Shown here piece by piece: positions 29,556 through 38,186 of a stretch of DNA of 42,083 nt. Made by a program: the position numbers and the translations under genes. Within the stretch, counting starts at the first letter, position 1. Each line of letters opens with the position of its first letter. The stretch comes from an uncultured Duganella sp. (GTDB lineage: Bacteria > Pseudomonadota > Gammaproteobacteria > Burkholderiales > Burkholderiaceae): NCBI GenBank assembly GCA_946482335.1, contig CAMLRG010000022.1, positions 1-42,083 on the forward strand, in the 5' to 3' direction. The notes under the pieces were generated by a model. That model did not search any database, had not been told where the DNA came from, and saw nothing but the letters and a program-made list of their open reading frames with translations.

Positions 29556-31739
29556 TTAGAACGAGCCTTTGAACTGCACGCCAAACTGACGTGGCTCATT
29601 GATGAAGCCGGTCAGGTTGTTGAAGTCGATGGCGCCGGTGATGCGGCGCTGGTCGGTGATGTTGCGTGCGAAGGCTGCCACTTCATACTTGCCGCCGGCC
29701 CAGTTGTAGCCCACGCGCAGGCCGCCTTCGGTCAGCGGTGCGCCGGTGAATTCAACTGCTTCGTACAGGAAGAAGTTCACCTTGGAACGGTAAGACCAGT
29801 CGGTCAGCACGAACAGGTTGCCTTCGGCCAGCGGGTAGTTGTAGCGGGCGGTCAGGTTGACGATCCACTTCGGTGCCTGTGGCAGGTCGTTGCCGTCGAT
29901 GACTACGCGGCCAGCGGCGTTGATCGGGTCCAGCACGGTGCACTGGGCGCACTTGTTCACCGACAGCGCAGGATCGCGGATCTCGGTGAAGTTGTACGAG
30001 GCGCTCGCCGAAACCTTGAAGTCGTTGGTGACGAAGCCTTCGATCTCGCCTTCGATACCGCGGCCCTTGGTCTTGGCAGCGTTGATCAGCTTGGTGACGT
30101 TGGAATTGCCGCCGACCACGGTCAGCTGCTGGTTCTTCACGTCGTAGTCGTACACGCTCAGGGAAGCGCGGGCGCGGCGGTTCCACAGGTCGGCCTTCAC
30201 GCCGGCTTCGATCGACGTGATGGTTTCAGCATCAGCCACGGTGATCGGCACGGAGGTGGAAGGAGCCGCGATCGATGGCGCGCGGAAGCCAGTGGCGTAG
30301 CGGGCATACACGCTGACGTCGTTGTTCAGCTTATAGGTGCCGCTCAGGTCCCAGTTGAACTTGTCCTTGGACAGGTTGGCGCTCTTCGGACCCACCAGCA
30401 CGGTGCCGGTGGTTTCCAGCACGTCGAAGTCCTTCTTGTCGTCGGTGTAGCGCACGCCGCCGCGCACGGTGAACGCATCGTTCACGGCATAGTTCACGGA
30501 ACCGAACAGCGCGTACGCTTCGTTCTTCTGCTGCGACTTCACGCGGGTGGTGCGGTTGCCGGCAACGTTGAAGTTATCCTGGCCAGCCACAGCCTTCTCG
30601 TCGAAGTAGTACACGCCTGCCTGCCAGTTCACCGGGCCGGTGTACTTGGACTCGACGCGGAACTCTTGCGAGTACTGCTTGATGTCGGGTACGAAGGCGG
30701 CGGTGGCAACCTGGAACGGCACGGCCGGCGCGTTGGTCGGGTTGCCGCCGTCGATGTCGCCGGCCGAGTTGTACTTGGCCACGGTCTCGTAACCGGTGAT
30801 CGAGTACAGCTTGTGCGCGCCCAGGTCCCAGCTCATGCGCAGGCTGGCGCCCTGGGTCTTCAGTTCCTGGTCTTCACGGCCGTTGATGGCGATCTTTTCC
30901 GGATCGAAGCCGTCGACGAAGGTGTTGGAACCCTTCTTGATGATGTTGGCGCGGAACAGGCGCGAGCTGCCGGTGGTCTGGCGCTGGTGCACGTTGAACA
31001 GGGCATTGAACACGCCGTTCGGCTGGTACAGCACCTGCACGCGCTCGGCGTGCTCGTTGTAGCCTTCCAGCGCGTCCTTCTGGCCGGTGTAGGTGTTGTC
31101 GACGATGTCGTCGCGATGCTGGCGCAGGGTCGATACGCGCAGCGCCCATTCCTTCGACAGCGGCACGTTGGCGGCTGCTTCCAGGTTGATGGTGGCGTCG
31201 GTCGCGTAGGAAACGTTATAGAAGCCTTCCACGCCGCGCAGGCTTGGCTTGGCCGATTCGAACTTGACCACGCCGGCCGGGGTGTTGCGGCCGAACAGGG
31301 TGCCTTGCGGGCCGCGCAGCACTTCCACGTTGGCCAGGTCGTACATCGGGTAACCCTTCAGGATCGGGTTCTCCTGCACCACGTCGTCGTAAATCAGCGA
31401 AACCGGCTGCGAGGCGAACACGGCGAAGTCGGCGTTACCGTAGCCGCGGATGTAGAAGCGCGGGAATACGCGGCCGGTCGACGACTCGACGTTCAGCGAT
31501 GGGGTCTTGCCCGCCAGGACGCGGATGTCCTGGCCGCCGGACAACAGGATGTCCAGCTTTTCGTCCTTGATCATGGACACGGAAACCGGCACTTCGCGGA
31601 TATTCTCGGCGCGGCGCTGCGCGGTCACGGTCACTACTTCCAGCTGGCCTGCCGGGGCTTGGGTGGCTTCCTGGGCCATGGCGGTCATCTGCACGGTGGC
31701 CAGCGTCACGGCCAGATGCATCTTGGACAACTTCATCAT
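29556..31739 (-). CDS. TonB-dependent outer-membrane receptor
   Basis: The 727-residue protein starts with a signal peptide (cleavage after AMA near residue 22), then a TonB-box-like LEVVTVTAQ. A plug domain follows (about 45-165) with the conserved VEVLRGPQGTLFGRNTPAGVV. A beta-barrel fills the rest and ends in a C-terminal phenylalanine (FGVQFKGSF). It imports an unknown ligand, driven by TonB. The plug lacks clear siderophore-specific marks; a Cys pair (NKCAQC) sits in a late barrel loop. Two adjacent ATG codons (31739, 31736) are both possible after AGGAAA. The upstream gap contains a TATAAT-like element. A cupin gene lies just upstream on the same strand. Confidence 0.93.
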   Translation of the reverse strand: MMKLSKMHLAVTLATVQMTAMAQEATQAPAGQLEVVTVTAQRRAENIREVPVSVSMIKDEKLDILLSGGQDIRVLAGKTPSLNVESSTGRVFPRFYIRGYGNADFAVFASQPVSLIYDDVVQENPILKGYPMYDLANVEVLRGPQGTLFGRNTPAGVVKFESAKPSLRGVEGFYNVSYATDATINLEAAANVPLSKEWALRVSTLRQHRDDIVDNTYTGQKDALEGYNEHAERVQVLYQPNGVFNALFNVHQRQTTGSSRLFRANIIKKGSNTFVDGFDPEKIAINGREDQELKTQGASLRMSWDLGAHKLYSITGYETVAKYNSAGDIDGGNPTNAPAVPFQVATAAFVPDIKQYSQEFRVESKYTGPVNWQAGVYYFDEKAVAGQDNFNVAGNRTTRVKSQQKNEAYALFGSVNYAVNDAFTVRGGVRYTDDKKDFDVLETTGTVLVGPKSANLSKDKFNWDLSGTYKLNNDVSVYARYATGFRAPSIAAPSTSVPITVADAETITSIEAGVKADLWNRRARASLSVYDYDVKNQQLTVVGGNSNVTKLINAAKTKGRGIEGEIEGFVTNDFKVSASASYNFTEIRDPALSVNKCAQCTVLDPINAAGRVVIDGNDLPQAPKWIVNLTARYNYPLAEGNLFVLTDWSYRSKVNFFLYEAVEFTGAPLTEGGLRVGYNWAGGKYEVAAFARNITDQRRITGAIDFNNLTGFINEPRQFGVQFKGSF

Positions 31740-31819
31740 GATTTTCCTTGTGGGTGGCTTTGTGGATGTCCCCTACTCTCCCCACCGGCTGCGGTCTGTC
31801 GCCGCAAAAATAGCGCGCA

Positions 31820-31825
31820 TTATAT
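31820..31825 (-). promoter_or_regulatory. Candidate -10 element of the TonB receptor gene
   Basis: In the 110-bp gap between the cupin gene end and the receptor start, the minus strand reads TATAAT (31825-31820) within GGTATATAATGCG, about 80 nt before the start codon. The region 17 bp upstream has no good -35 match, so an activator or alternative factor may be needed. Confidence 0.45.
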
Positions 31826-31849
31826 ACCTACTATAAGATTTCAGCACTA

Positions 31850-32266
31850 TCACTTGATTGTCAGCGTGCTACCGACCGCGCCGGCATAGAACACCACCAG
31901 CTTGACCGGACCGCTGCCCACATTGCGGCCGTTGTGCAGGGTATTCACCACTTCCGCCAGGGCCTGTCCGGGCGCCAGGCGCTTCACCGAACCATCCTTC
32001 AGGCTCACCTCCAGCTCGCCCTCCAGGATGTAAGCGAAGGAGGCGACCGGATGCAGGTGCCAGCCTGTTTCCGCGCCGGGCGCGATTTCGATCAGCATGG
32101 CGGTGACCTCGGCCTGCCCGCCCGGGTAAGCCAGCGCGGCGCCATTCCAGCTGGTGGGCGATTGCAGCAGTTTGGTGACTTTGACGGAAGCGGACTGTTC
32201 CAGCGCGACAGCAGGCTGGGCAGCGAAGACGGCGAGCGCGGCAAGCGCGGCGGCGAAAGTTTTCAT
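31850..32266 (-). CDS. Exported cupin-domain protein
   Basis: A 138-residue protein with a signal peptide (cleavage near residue 22, after AVA) and a single cupin barrel. Motif 1 has HLH (His70, His72), then YILEGELEV; the usual motif-1 glutamate position is occupied by Ala/Ser. Motif 2 has APGQ and His111. Metal binding through three histidines is plausible; the activity is unknown. GGAGA precedes ATG 32266; an upstream in-frame ATG at 32317 is less likely. The gene lies 110 bp ahead of the TonB receptor on the same strand and may work with it, but the gap contains a candidate receptor promoter. Confidence 0.85.
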   Translation of the reverse strand: MKTFAAALAALAVFAAQPAVALEQSASVKVTKLLQSPTSWNGAALAYPGGQAEVTAMLIEIAPGAETGWHLHPVASFAYILEGELEVSLKDGSVKRLAPGQALAEVVNTLHNGRNVGSGPVKLVVFYAGAVGSTLTIK

Positions 32267-32282
32267 GGTTCTCCTCGGTTGG

Positions 32283-32310
32283 TTTATGCCGCATGATAGA
32301 CGCAGGTCAA
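32283..32310 (-). promoter_or_regulatory. Candidate sigma-70 promoter of the cupin gene
   Basis: Minus strand TTGACC (32310-32305) and CATAAA (32288-32283) are spaced 16 bp, a fair match to -35 and -10 consensus. The predicted leader before ATG 32266 would be only about 10 nt, so the match could be fortuitous. Confidence 0.4.
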
Positions 32311-32327
32311 AGCCCATTCACATAGGC

Positions 32328-32380
32328 CTCCTAGACTGGCTTGATCCCCGCAACAAAGGGATCCCCGAACCGTCTAGGAG
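32328..32380 (+). promoter_or_regulatory. Nested inverted repeats covering the S8 peptidase ribosome site
   Basis: CTCCTAGAC (32328-32336) is a perfect 9-bp complement of GTCTAGGAG (32372-32380). The latter arm contains the Shine-Dalgarno TAGGAG, five bases before ATG 32386. Inside, GATCCC (32343-32348) pairs with GGGATC (32358-32363) around a 9-nt loop. In RNA this forms a two-part stem that would hide the ribosome site. It could equally be a DNA operator, since it lies in a divergent promoter gap. Confidence 0.6.
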
Positions 32381-32385
32381 ACATC

Positions 32386-35052
32386 ATGAAAAACTTTCCG
32401 CAAGAGATGAGCCACGCCTCGGGCGCCACCTTGGCGCTGGAACCGACCCGCATCCTGATTGCGCTCAAACAGCCGAAAGAGCGTAGCACCGTTGAGCAGT
32501 TCCTGCATAGCCAGGAACTGTTCCTGGAAGATGAGGCGGATGAAGGCATGGTGCCGGGCGAACGCGTCAACCACACCAGGACGCGCTACTTCGTGCAATC
32601 GCGCCGCCCGCTGGACGATGGCCGCCTGGCCAAGCTGGAGGAAGCCGGCGCTCAATTGGGCCTGGACTGGATCGGCCCCGTCTACCGCCATGCCGGACAG
32701 CGCGGTCGCCGCGCCCTGATGGCGCCCTTGCCCCACGTGGCCCTGATCAAGCTGCGCCAGCCGCGCGACGCCGCCGTCACGCTGCCCGAAGGCCTGGGCG
32801 CCAAGGGCGCGGCCGAGCCGATGATCCAGGAAGTGCCGGAAAAATCGCGCTACCTGAACGGCCACCGCTACTTCCAGATTTCCAACGTCAAGGAAATCAA
32901 CGCGTACCAGTTGCGCGAGCGCCTGCGCCAGATCCCCAATGCGCCGATCGCCGATTTCCAGTTCGAGACCATGCCGCTGCTGACGCCCACGTCGATCGCC
33001 CCCAACGACACCCTGTTCCCGCAGCAGTGGGACATGACGCGCATCGAAGCCGGCGGCCCCGGCACCACCGGCTGGGACATCACCACCGGCGTCGCCACCG
33101 CCGTGGTCTGCGTGCTCGATGAAGGCTGCGACCTGAAACACCCCGACCTGCGCTTCCATGCGAACGGTATCAACCTCGGCACCATGAGCGGCGACGGTTC
33201 ACCCACCGGCAACCACGGCACGGCCTGCGCCGGCATCGTTGCCGCCACTTACAACAATGGCACCGGCGTGACCGGCGTGGCGGGCGATGCGCGCATCCTT
33301 CCGGTGGCGTTCGACGCCTGGACCGACGTCGAAGTGGCCGCCGGCATCAACTACGCTACGGCCAACGGCGCCAGCGTGATCAGCATGAGCTTTGGCTGGA
33401 ATGGCTGGAGCCCGGCCATCATCGACCCGGCCATCCAGAACGCCTTCAACAATGACCTGGTGATGTGCGTCGCCACCCACAACTACAACGGCCCGATCAC
33501 CTATCCCGCGACCAACCCGCTGGTGATCGCGGTCGGCGCCTCGGACGAGATCGACAACCGCAAGACCCCGATGAGCCCTGACGGCGAACCCTGGGGCTCC
33601 AACTTCGGCCCGCAAATCTCGGTGGTGTCGCCCGGCGTGCACATCCCGACCACCGATATCCAGGGCAGCGGCGGCTATGTCCCGGGCGATTACGACCTGG
33701 TGTTCAACGGCACCTCGTCGGCCACGCCGCACGTGGCCGGCCTGGCCGCGCTGATCCGCAGCGTCTACCCTACGCTGAGCAATGTCGAAGTGCGCGCCCA
33801 TATCGAACGGACCGCGCAAAAGGTCGGCGCGGTGGCCTACGCCGAAACGGCCGGCAAGTCCAACGGCACCTGGAACCAGGAAATGGGCTACGGCCGCATC
33901 AACGTCTTCCGCGCGCTCGATGAAGCCGACGTGATGATCAAGGATGCCCCGGCCGATAGCGGCGCCGAGCCTTTCACCGGCGGCAATTTCTGGGACTTCT
34001 CCGACATCGTGGTGCGCATCAACGACGACAACGTGTTCGTGCCCGGCGACCCGCTGCAATCGAAGAACGTCGAACGCGGTCAGGCCAACTACATCTATGT
34101 GCGCGTGACCAACAAGGGCGCGCGCGACGCCCGCAACGTGACGGTCAGCACGCGCATCACGCCCTATGTCGGGCTGCAATTCGTCTATCCGCCCGACTGG
34201 ACCCAGGTGGACGCCATGCACGTCAGTCCGACCGGCATTACCACCAGCTTCGCCAGCGTCCCGGCAGGCGGCACGGCGATGGCCAAGTTCCGCATCGAGG
34301 CGGCCCAGGTCGAAACCCTGTACGGCTGGCAGACCGACCACCCGTGGCACCCTTGCCTGCTGGCGGTGGTCAATGCCGACAACGACTACGCCTTTGCCAC
34401 CGCGCCTCTGAGCGGCGACCCGATCAGCGCGCGCCGCAACAACTTGGCCCAGCGCAACCTGACGGTAATCGACGTGCTGGCGGGCGCACACGCCAGCTTC
34501 CCCTTCGTGGCCGCCAGCCGCTACAACCGCGAAACCCGCATGACGCTGGTGATCGACCGCAGCCACCTGCCGGCCGACATGCCGCTCACGCTGTCGCTGG
34601 ACGATGACGGCGCAGCCTTCCCAGCCATCGACTTTGGCAACCAGTCCGACCCGTTGCCCGGCCAGCCCCATGGCGACGAAGACATGATGAAGGATTGCGG
34701 CCTGGTGTTCCTCGATGACACGCGCGTCAAGACCCGCTTTGGCTGCTGCTGCGGCATCCTGACCCTGGCCAAGGGCTCGCACTTCGATTGCCTGCCGCAC
34801 CACAAGCTCGGCGAAGTGACGGTGGAAGCCGGCGATGTGGTGCTGCGCGGCGGCAAACGCTATGTCGACATCACCCGCTCGGTGGTCAAGGTCACGATGG
34901 AGAAGCAGCCAGCCATGATGTACCCGCTCGCGCTGCGCACCACCATTCCGTCCGCCGCGGCGCAGGGAGAGCAGTACCAGGTCAACGTGGCCCAGTTGAA
35001 CGCCCAGGGAACGCCGGTCGGCGGCGCTTCCATGGTCTGCCACCTCGCCTGA
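32386..35052 (+). CDS. Subtilisin-like S8 serine peptidase, large multidomain
   Basis: The 888-residue protein has an N-terminal region of about 235 residues and then a subtilase domain (about 236-515). The triad is intact: Asp245 (CVLDEGCDLKHPDL), His277 (NHGTACAGIVAA) and Ser444 (FNGTSSATPHVAGLAAL). Asn366 fits the oxyanion-hole position. After about 555 come regions resembling CARDB/Ig-like adhesion folds (YIYVRVTNKGARDARNVTV). A C-terminal region follows with three consecutive cysteines (787-789) and a further Cys near 801. No signal peptide or membrane helix is visible, unusual for a subtilase of this size. TAGGAG precedes ATG 32386, inside a predicted hairpin. Confidence 0.9.
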   Translation: MKNFPQEMSHASGATLALEPTRILIALKQPKERSTVEQFLHSQELFLEDEADEGMVPGERVNHTRTRYFVQSRRPLDDGRLAKLEEAGAQLGLDWIGPVYRHAGQRGRRALMAPLPHVALIKLRQPRDAAVTLPEGLGAKGAAEPMIQEVPEKSRYLNGHRYFQISNVKEINAYQLRERLRQIPNAPIADFQFETMPLLTPTSIAPNDTLFPQQWDMTRIEAGGPGTTGWDITTGVATAVVCVLDEGCDLKHPDLRFHANGINLGTMSGDGSPTGNHGTACAGIVAATYNNGTGVTGVAGDARILPVAFDAWTDVEVAAGINYATANGASVISMSFGWNGWSPAIIDPAIQNAFNNDLVMCVATHNYNGPITYPATNPLVIAVGASDEIDNRKTPMSPDGEPWGSNFGPQISVVSPGVHIPTTDIQGSGGYVPGDYDLVFNGTSSATPHVAGLAALIRSVYPTLSNVEVRAHIERTAQKVGAVAYAETAGKSNGTWNQEMGYGRINVFRALDEADVMIKDAPADSGAEPFTGGNFWDFSDIVVRINDDNVFVPGDPLQSKNVERGQANYIYVRVTNKGARDARNVTVSTRITPYVGLQFVYPPDWTQVDAMHVSPTGITTSFASVPAGGTAMAKFRIEAAQVETLYGWQTDHPWHPCLLAVVNADNDYAFATAPLSGDPISARRNNLAQRNLTVIDVLAGAHASFPFVAASRYNRETRMTLVIDRSHLPADMPLTLSLDDDGAAFPAIDFGNQSDPLPGQPHGDEDMMKDCGLVFLDDTRVKTRFGCCCGILTLAKGSHFDCLPHHKLGEVTVEAGDVVLRGGKRYVDITRSVVKVTMEKQPAMMYPLALRTTIPSAAAQGEQYQVNVAQLNAQGTPVGGASMVCHLA

Positions 35053-35067
35053 GCGGGCAGCCCGGCG

Positions 35068-35439
35068 TCAGGCCCGCAGTTGGCGGTCGGCCGCCGTCTG
35101 CGGGCCGCGGTGGCGGCTTGGGTGGAATTGCCGCTGCGGCGCTTCGACGATGCCGTCATCGCTGTCCAGCAGGTTGACCAGCGATGCCAGCACCACTTTC
35201 TCGTCCGGCGAGTCCGCCTGCAGCACCAGGTCGCGCGCAATGTCGCGCAGGCGCCACTGCAGTTCCCGGCTCGCCACATCCTTTTCGAACAGCAGGCGCG
35301 CATCGGATGCGGCACCGAACGCCATCGGTTGCAGGTAGGCGTCCAGTCCGGTGCTGACGAAGGCGCGCAGCAGCTTGCGGGTGCGCTCGGACTTCGCGGC
35401 CGGACCATCGAGCAGCCGTTCGTTCGCACAGGGCGCGCG
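35068..35439 (-). pseudogene. Possible gene remnant or small CDS lacking a normal start
   Basis: An open minus-strand frame runs from just after a stop at 35440 to TGA-type termination at 35068. It reads like real protein (LLRAFVSTGLDAYLQP, then SRELQWRLRDIARDLVLQ and EKVVLASLVNLLDSDDG). The first ATG is at 35325 and would give 85 residues, yet the coding look continues upstream of it to about 35420, with no ATG, GTG or TTG there. This suggests a 5'-truncated gene, a frameshift, or an unusual start. No family is recognised. It ends 15 nt from the convergent S8 gene. The remainder of the 35053-35612 gap holds only the inverted repeat at 35516. Confidence 0.4.
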
Positions 35440-35515
35440 TCACAAGCGTTCCTCTGGATCCGTGACAGGTAATCCAGTTATCGGTGAAACACTTTTCTTG
35501 CGTCCGCCCGGCCCG

Positions 35516-35532
35516 GTTTCGCGACACGAAAC
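35516..35532. promoter_or_regulatory. Inverted repeat upstream of the ABC export operon
   Basis: GTTTCG and CGAAAC flank a 5-nt spacer (CGACA), centred about 90 nt before ATG 35613. It is a candidate operator or small hairpin for the five-gene operon. No good -35/-10 pair was found near it, and it is not a LytTR-type direct repeat. Confidence 0.35.
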
Positions 35533-35612
35533 ACGGCCTTCATCGCAAACACATGGCAGTGGCAGCGCCCGCTCCCTAATCTTTCCGCATTCACAACCAC
35601 CTGGAGCAAACC

Positions 35613-36260
35613 ATGAACCACACCTTCCTGGCGCTGGCCATCGCACTCGCCTTCGGCTGCCTCCCTGCCGCGCAGGCATCGGACACCAGCTCTGCCTTCA
35701 GCGCGGCGCGCCAGCAGTTCATCGCGGCCTCCGCCGGCGACACGTCGGCGCGCGACGCCGCCATCGAATCGTTCGGCAAGCTGGCCGGCGCCCAGCCCGG
35801 CAACCCGCTCTTCCTGGCCTACCAGGGCGCCGGTATTGCGCTCCAGGGCCGCGACGCCATGATGCCGTGGAATAAGCTGAAGTTCGCGGAACAGGGCGCC
35901 GACATGGTGGAGAAAGCGCTGGCCTTGCTGGCCGCCGAACATGACAGCCTGCTGCTGAACGGGACCCCGGCCAGCATCGAAACCCGCCTGGTCGCGGCCA
36001 ATACCCTGCTTGCCCTGCCCGAGTTCATGAACCGCCGCCCGGGCGGCAAGCGCGCACTGCAAGCCGCGCTCGATTCGCCCGCCCTGGCGCAGTCGCCGGC
36101 GCCGGTGCGTGCCAGCGTGTTTACCGTCGCCGCCCGGGTCGCCGCCGAAGAGAAGCGCAGCGGCGACGAAATCGGCTACCTGCGCCAGGTGATCGCCACC
36201 CAGTCCGGCACGCCGCACGTCGCAAAGGCCGCGGCGCGCCTGAAGGAGATCGGCCAATGA
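35613..36260 (+). CDS. Exported repeat-like protein of unknown function, first gene of export operon
   Basis: A 215-residue protein with a clear signal peptide (MNHTFLALAIALAFGCLPAAQA, cleavage near residue 22). The mature part is all-helical and alanine-rich, with TPR-like spacing (AAIESFGKLAGAQPGNPLFLAYQGAGIAL, and a final IGYLRQVIATQSGTPHVAKAAARLKEIG), though no exact TPR consensus is present. It is probably periplasmic. TGGAG lies before ATG 35613. Its stop overlaps the start of the ATPase gene (ATGA at 36257-36260), so it is coupled to the ABC transporter and may be a periplasmic partner. Confidence 0.75.
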   Translation: MNHTFLALAIALAFGCLPAAQASDTSSAFSAARQQFIAASAGDTSARDAAIESFGKLAGAQPGNPLFLAYQGAGIALQGRDAMMPWNKLKFAEQGADMVEKALALLAAEHDSLLLNGTPASIETRLVAANTLLALPEFMNRRPGGKRALQAALDSPALAQSPAPVRASVFTVAARVAAEEKRSGDEIGYLRQVIATQSGTPHVAKAAARLKEIGQ

Positions 36261-36955
36261 ACGCCGCCGAACCCCTGCTGTCGCTGCATGGCGCCAGCAA
36301 GTCTTACGCGCTGGGCGGCAATGTGATCCGCGCCCTGCAATCGGTGGACCTGGCACTGGCGCGCGGCGAGATCGCCGCCGTCACCGGGCCGTCCGGCAGC
36401 GGCAAGAGTACCCTGCTTAACCTGTGCGGCCTGCTGGACAAAGCCGATGGCGGCGAGCTGCTGTTCGATGGCGAACCGCTGTCGGCCGGGGACGAGGCGC
36501 GCCGCACCAGCTTGCGCCGCCAGGCCATCGGCTTCGTCTTCCAGGGGTTCAACCTGGTGCCGGTGATGACGGCGCATGACAACGTCGACTATCCCTTGTA
36601 CCTGCTGGGGGTGCCGCCGGCCGAACGACGCCAGCGTGTGCAGGAAGCGCTGGCGCGTGTCGGCCTGCAGGGGCTGGGTGGCCATAAGCCGGACCAGTTG
36701 TCCGGCGGCCAGCGCCAGCGCGTGGCCATCGCTCGCGCCATCGTCAAGCGCCCCCGCTTGGTCATCGCCGACGAGCCCACCGCCAACCTCGACGCGCAGA
36801 CCGCGTCCCAGATCATCGGCCTGATGCGCGCCCTGGCCCATCACGACGGCACCACCTTCCTGGTGGCCACGCACGACGACCGCATGCTGCCGCACTGCGA
36901 CCGCTCGCTGATGCTGGACGATGGCGTACTCAAAGGAGCCCACCATGCGCATTGA
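36257..36955 (+). CDS. ABC transporter ATP-binding protein (MacB/LolD type)
   Basis: The 232-residue ATPase has all motifs: Walker A GPSGSGKST (44-52), Q-loop Gln96, signature LSGGQ (148-152), Walker B RLVIADEP (167-174), D-loop (NLDA) and switch His206. The sequence around GVPPAERRQRVQEAL and the short length place it in the MacB/LolD/FtsE group, which drives FtsX-type permeases that do not translocate through the membrane core but move substrates on the periplasmic side. It overlaps the permease gene by 11 bp. Confidence 0.93.
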   Translation: MNAAEPLLSLHGASKSYALGGNVIRALQSVDLALARGEIAAVTGPSGSGKSTLLNLCGLLDKADGGELLFDGEPLSAGDEARRTSLRRQAIGFVFQGFNLVPVMTAHDNVDYPLYLLGVPPAERRQRVQEALARVGLQGLGGHKPDQLSGGQRQRVAIARAIVKRPRLVIADEPTANLDAQTASQIIGLMRALAHHDGTTFLVATHDDRMLPHCDRSLMLDDGVLKGAHHAH

Positions 36956-38186
36956 TTTCAAATGGCTGTCACTGGCGTGCCGCAACACCATGCGCAACCG
37001 GCGCCGGTCCCTGGTCACGCTGGCGATCGCCGCCACCGGCACGGCCGCGGCGCTGCTGGGCGGCGGCTTTGCCTTGTACACCTATGAATCGTTGGCGCAG
37101 GCCAGCGCGCGCGACACCGGCCACCTGGTACTGGCCGCGCCCGGTCAGTTCGACGGTACCGACAGCATGCCGCTCGAACACGGCCTGTCCGGCCGGGCCG
37201 GCCTCACGCGCGAACTGCTGGCACACCCGCGCGTGACACGCGTGCTGCCCCGCCTGCAGTTCTCCGGCTTGATCAGCAATGGCGACAAGAGCGAGATCTT
37301 CCTCGGCACCGGCGTCGATGCGCGCCAGGAATTCCTCGTCAAAGGCCCCTTCATGAAACTTGAACAAGGCAGCCTGCTGGAGGGCGATAGCACACAGCCC
37401 GCACAGCGCGGCACCGGCATCGTCCTGGGCAAAGGCCTGGCGCGCATCCTGAACGCGAAACCGGGCAGCGACCTGACGCTGATGTCAACCACCACCGCCG
37501 GCAGCCTGAATGCTGTCGACGTGACCGTGACGGGCATCGTCAGCAGCGGCATTGCCGACATCGACAAGCGCCTCGCCATGGTGGACCTTGCGACCGCTCA
37601 GGCATTGCTGGTGACGGACAAGGTCAGCTACCTGAGCGTCTATCTTGACGACCTCGAACACAGCGAAGCCGTTGGCGCCGCCTGGAAAGCGCAATACGCC
37701 GGCAAGCTTGAAATCCGCACCTGGCTCCAACAAGCCGTGTTCTACCAGAGCGTAAAGGGCTTGTACGACCGCATCTTCGGCTTCCTCGGCGTGATCGTAC
37801 TGGTGATCGTGCTGTTCGCCATCACCAACACGCTGTCGATGGCCGTGCTGGAACGTACCCGCGAAATCGGCACCCTGCGCGCGATGGGCACTACACCCGG
37901 CGAAGTCGCCCGCCTGTTCACGCTGGAAGGCCTGGTGCTGGGCGGCGGCGGCGCACTGCTTGGCATGGCGCTGGCGGCTGGCGTGGCGATGGCATTGCTG
38001 GTGCTGGGGATCCAGATGCCGCCGCCACCGGGACGCACTGGCGGCTACCCGCTGGTGGTCGTGGTCTCGCCTGCCATGTACGCCTGCGCCGGGCTGGCAG
38101 TGACCGTGCTCGCCGCCCTGGCTTCGCTGCTCGTCAGCCGCAAGGCTGCCAACCAATCCGTTGTGGAGGCACTCGCCCATGTTTAA
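36945..38186 (+). CDS. ABC transporter permease, FtsX/MacB type
   Basis: The 413-residue protein has the four-helix plan of the MacB/LolCE family. TM1 is at about 19-42, followed by a periplasmic MacB-PCD-like domain of about 230 residues, and three C-terminal helices lie at about 283-305, 330-360 and 372-398. A NTLSMAVLERTREIGTLRAMG segment after TM2 matches the conserved coupling-helix region (ERTREIGTLRAMG). A single permease gene implies a homodimer with the adjacent ATPase. AAGGAG precedes ATG 36945. The stop lies inside the next gene, overlapping it by 8 bp. Confidence 0.92.
   Translation: MRIDFKWLSLACRNTMRNRRRSLVTLAIAATGTAAALLGGGFALYTYESLAQASARDTGHLVLAAPGQFDGTDSMPLEHGLSGRAGLTRELLAHPRVTRVLPRLQFSGLISNGDKSEIFLGTGVDARQEFLVKGPFMKLEQGSLLEGDSTQPAQRGTGIVLGKGLARILNAKPGSDLTLMSTTTAGSLNAVDVTVTGIVSSGIADIDKRLAMVDLATAQALLVTDKVSYLSVYLDDLEHSEAVGAAWKAQYAGKLEIRTWLQQAVFYQSVKGLYDRIFGFLGVIVLVIVLFAITNTLSMAVLERTREIGTLRAMGTTPGEVARLFTLEGLVLGGGGALLGMALAAGVAMALLVLGIQMPPPPGRTGGYPLVVVVSPAMYACAGLAVTVLAALASLLVSRKAANQSVVEALAHV

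Noticed and set aside
35400..35600. LytTR binding sites upstream of the export operon
   Set aside because: Several CGTT-like words occur, but none form a pair at the spacing expected for LytTR repeats.
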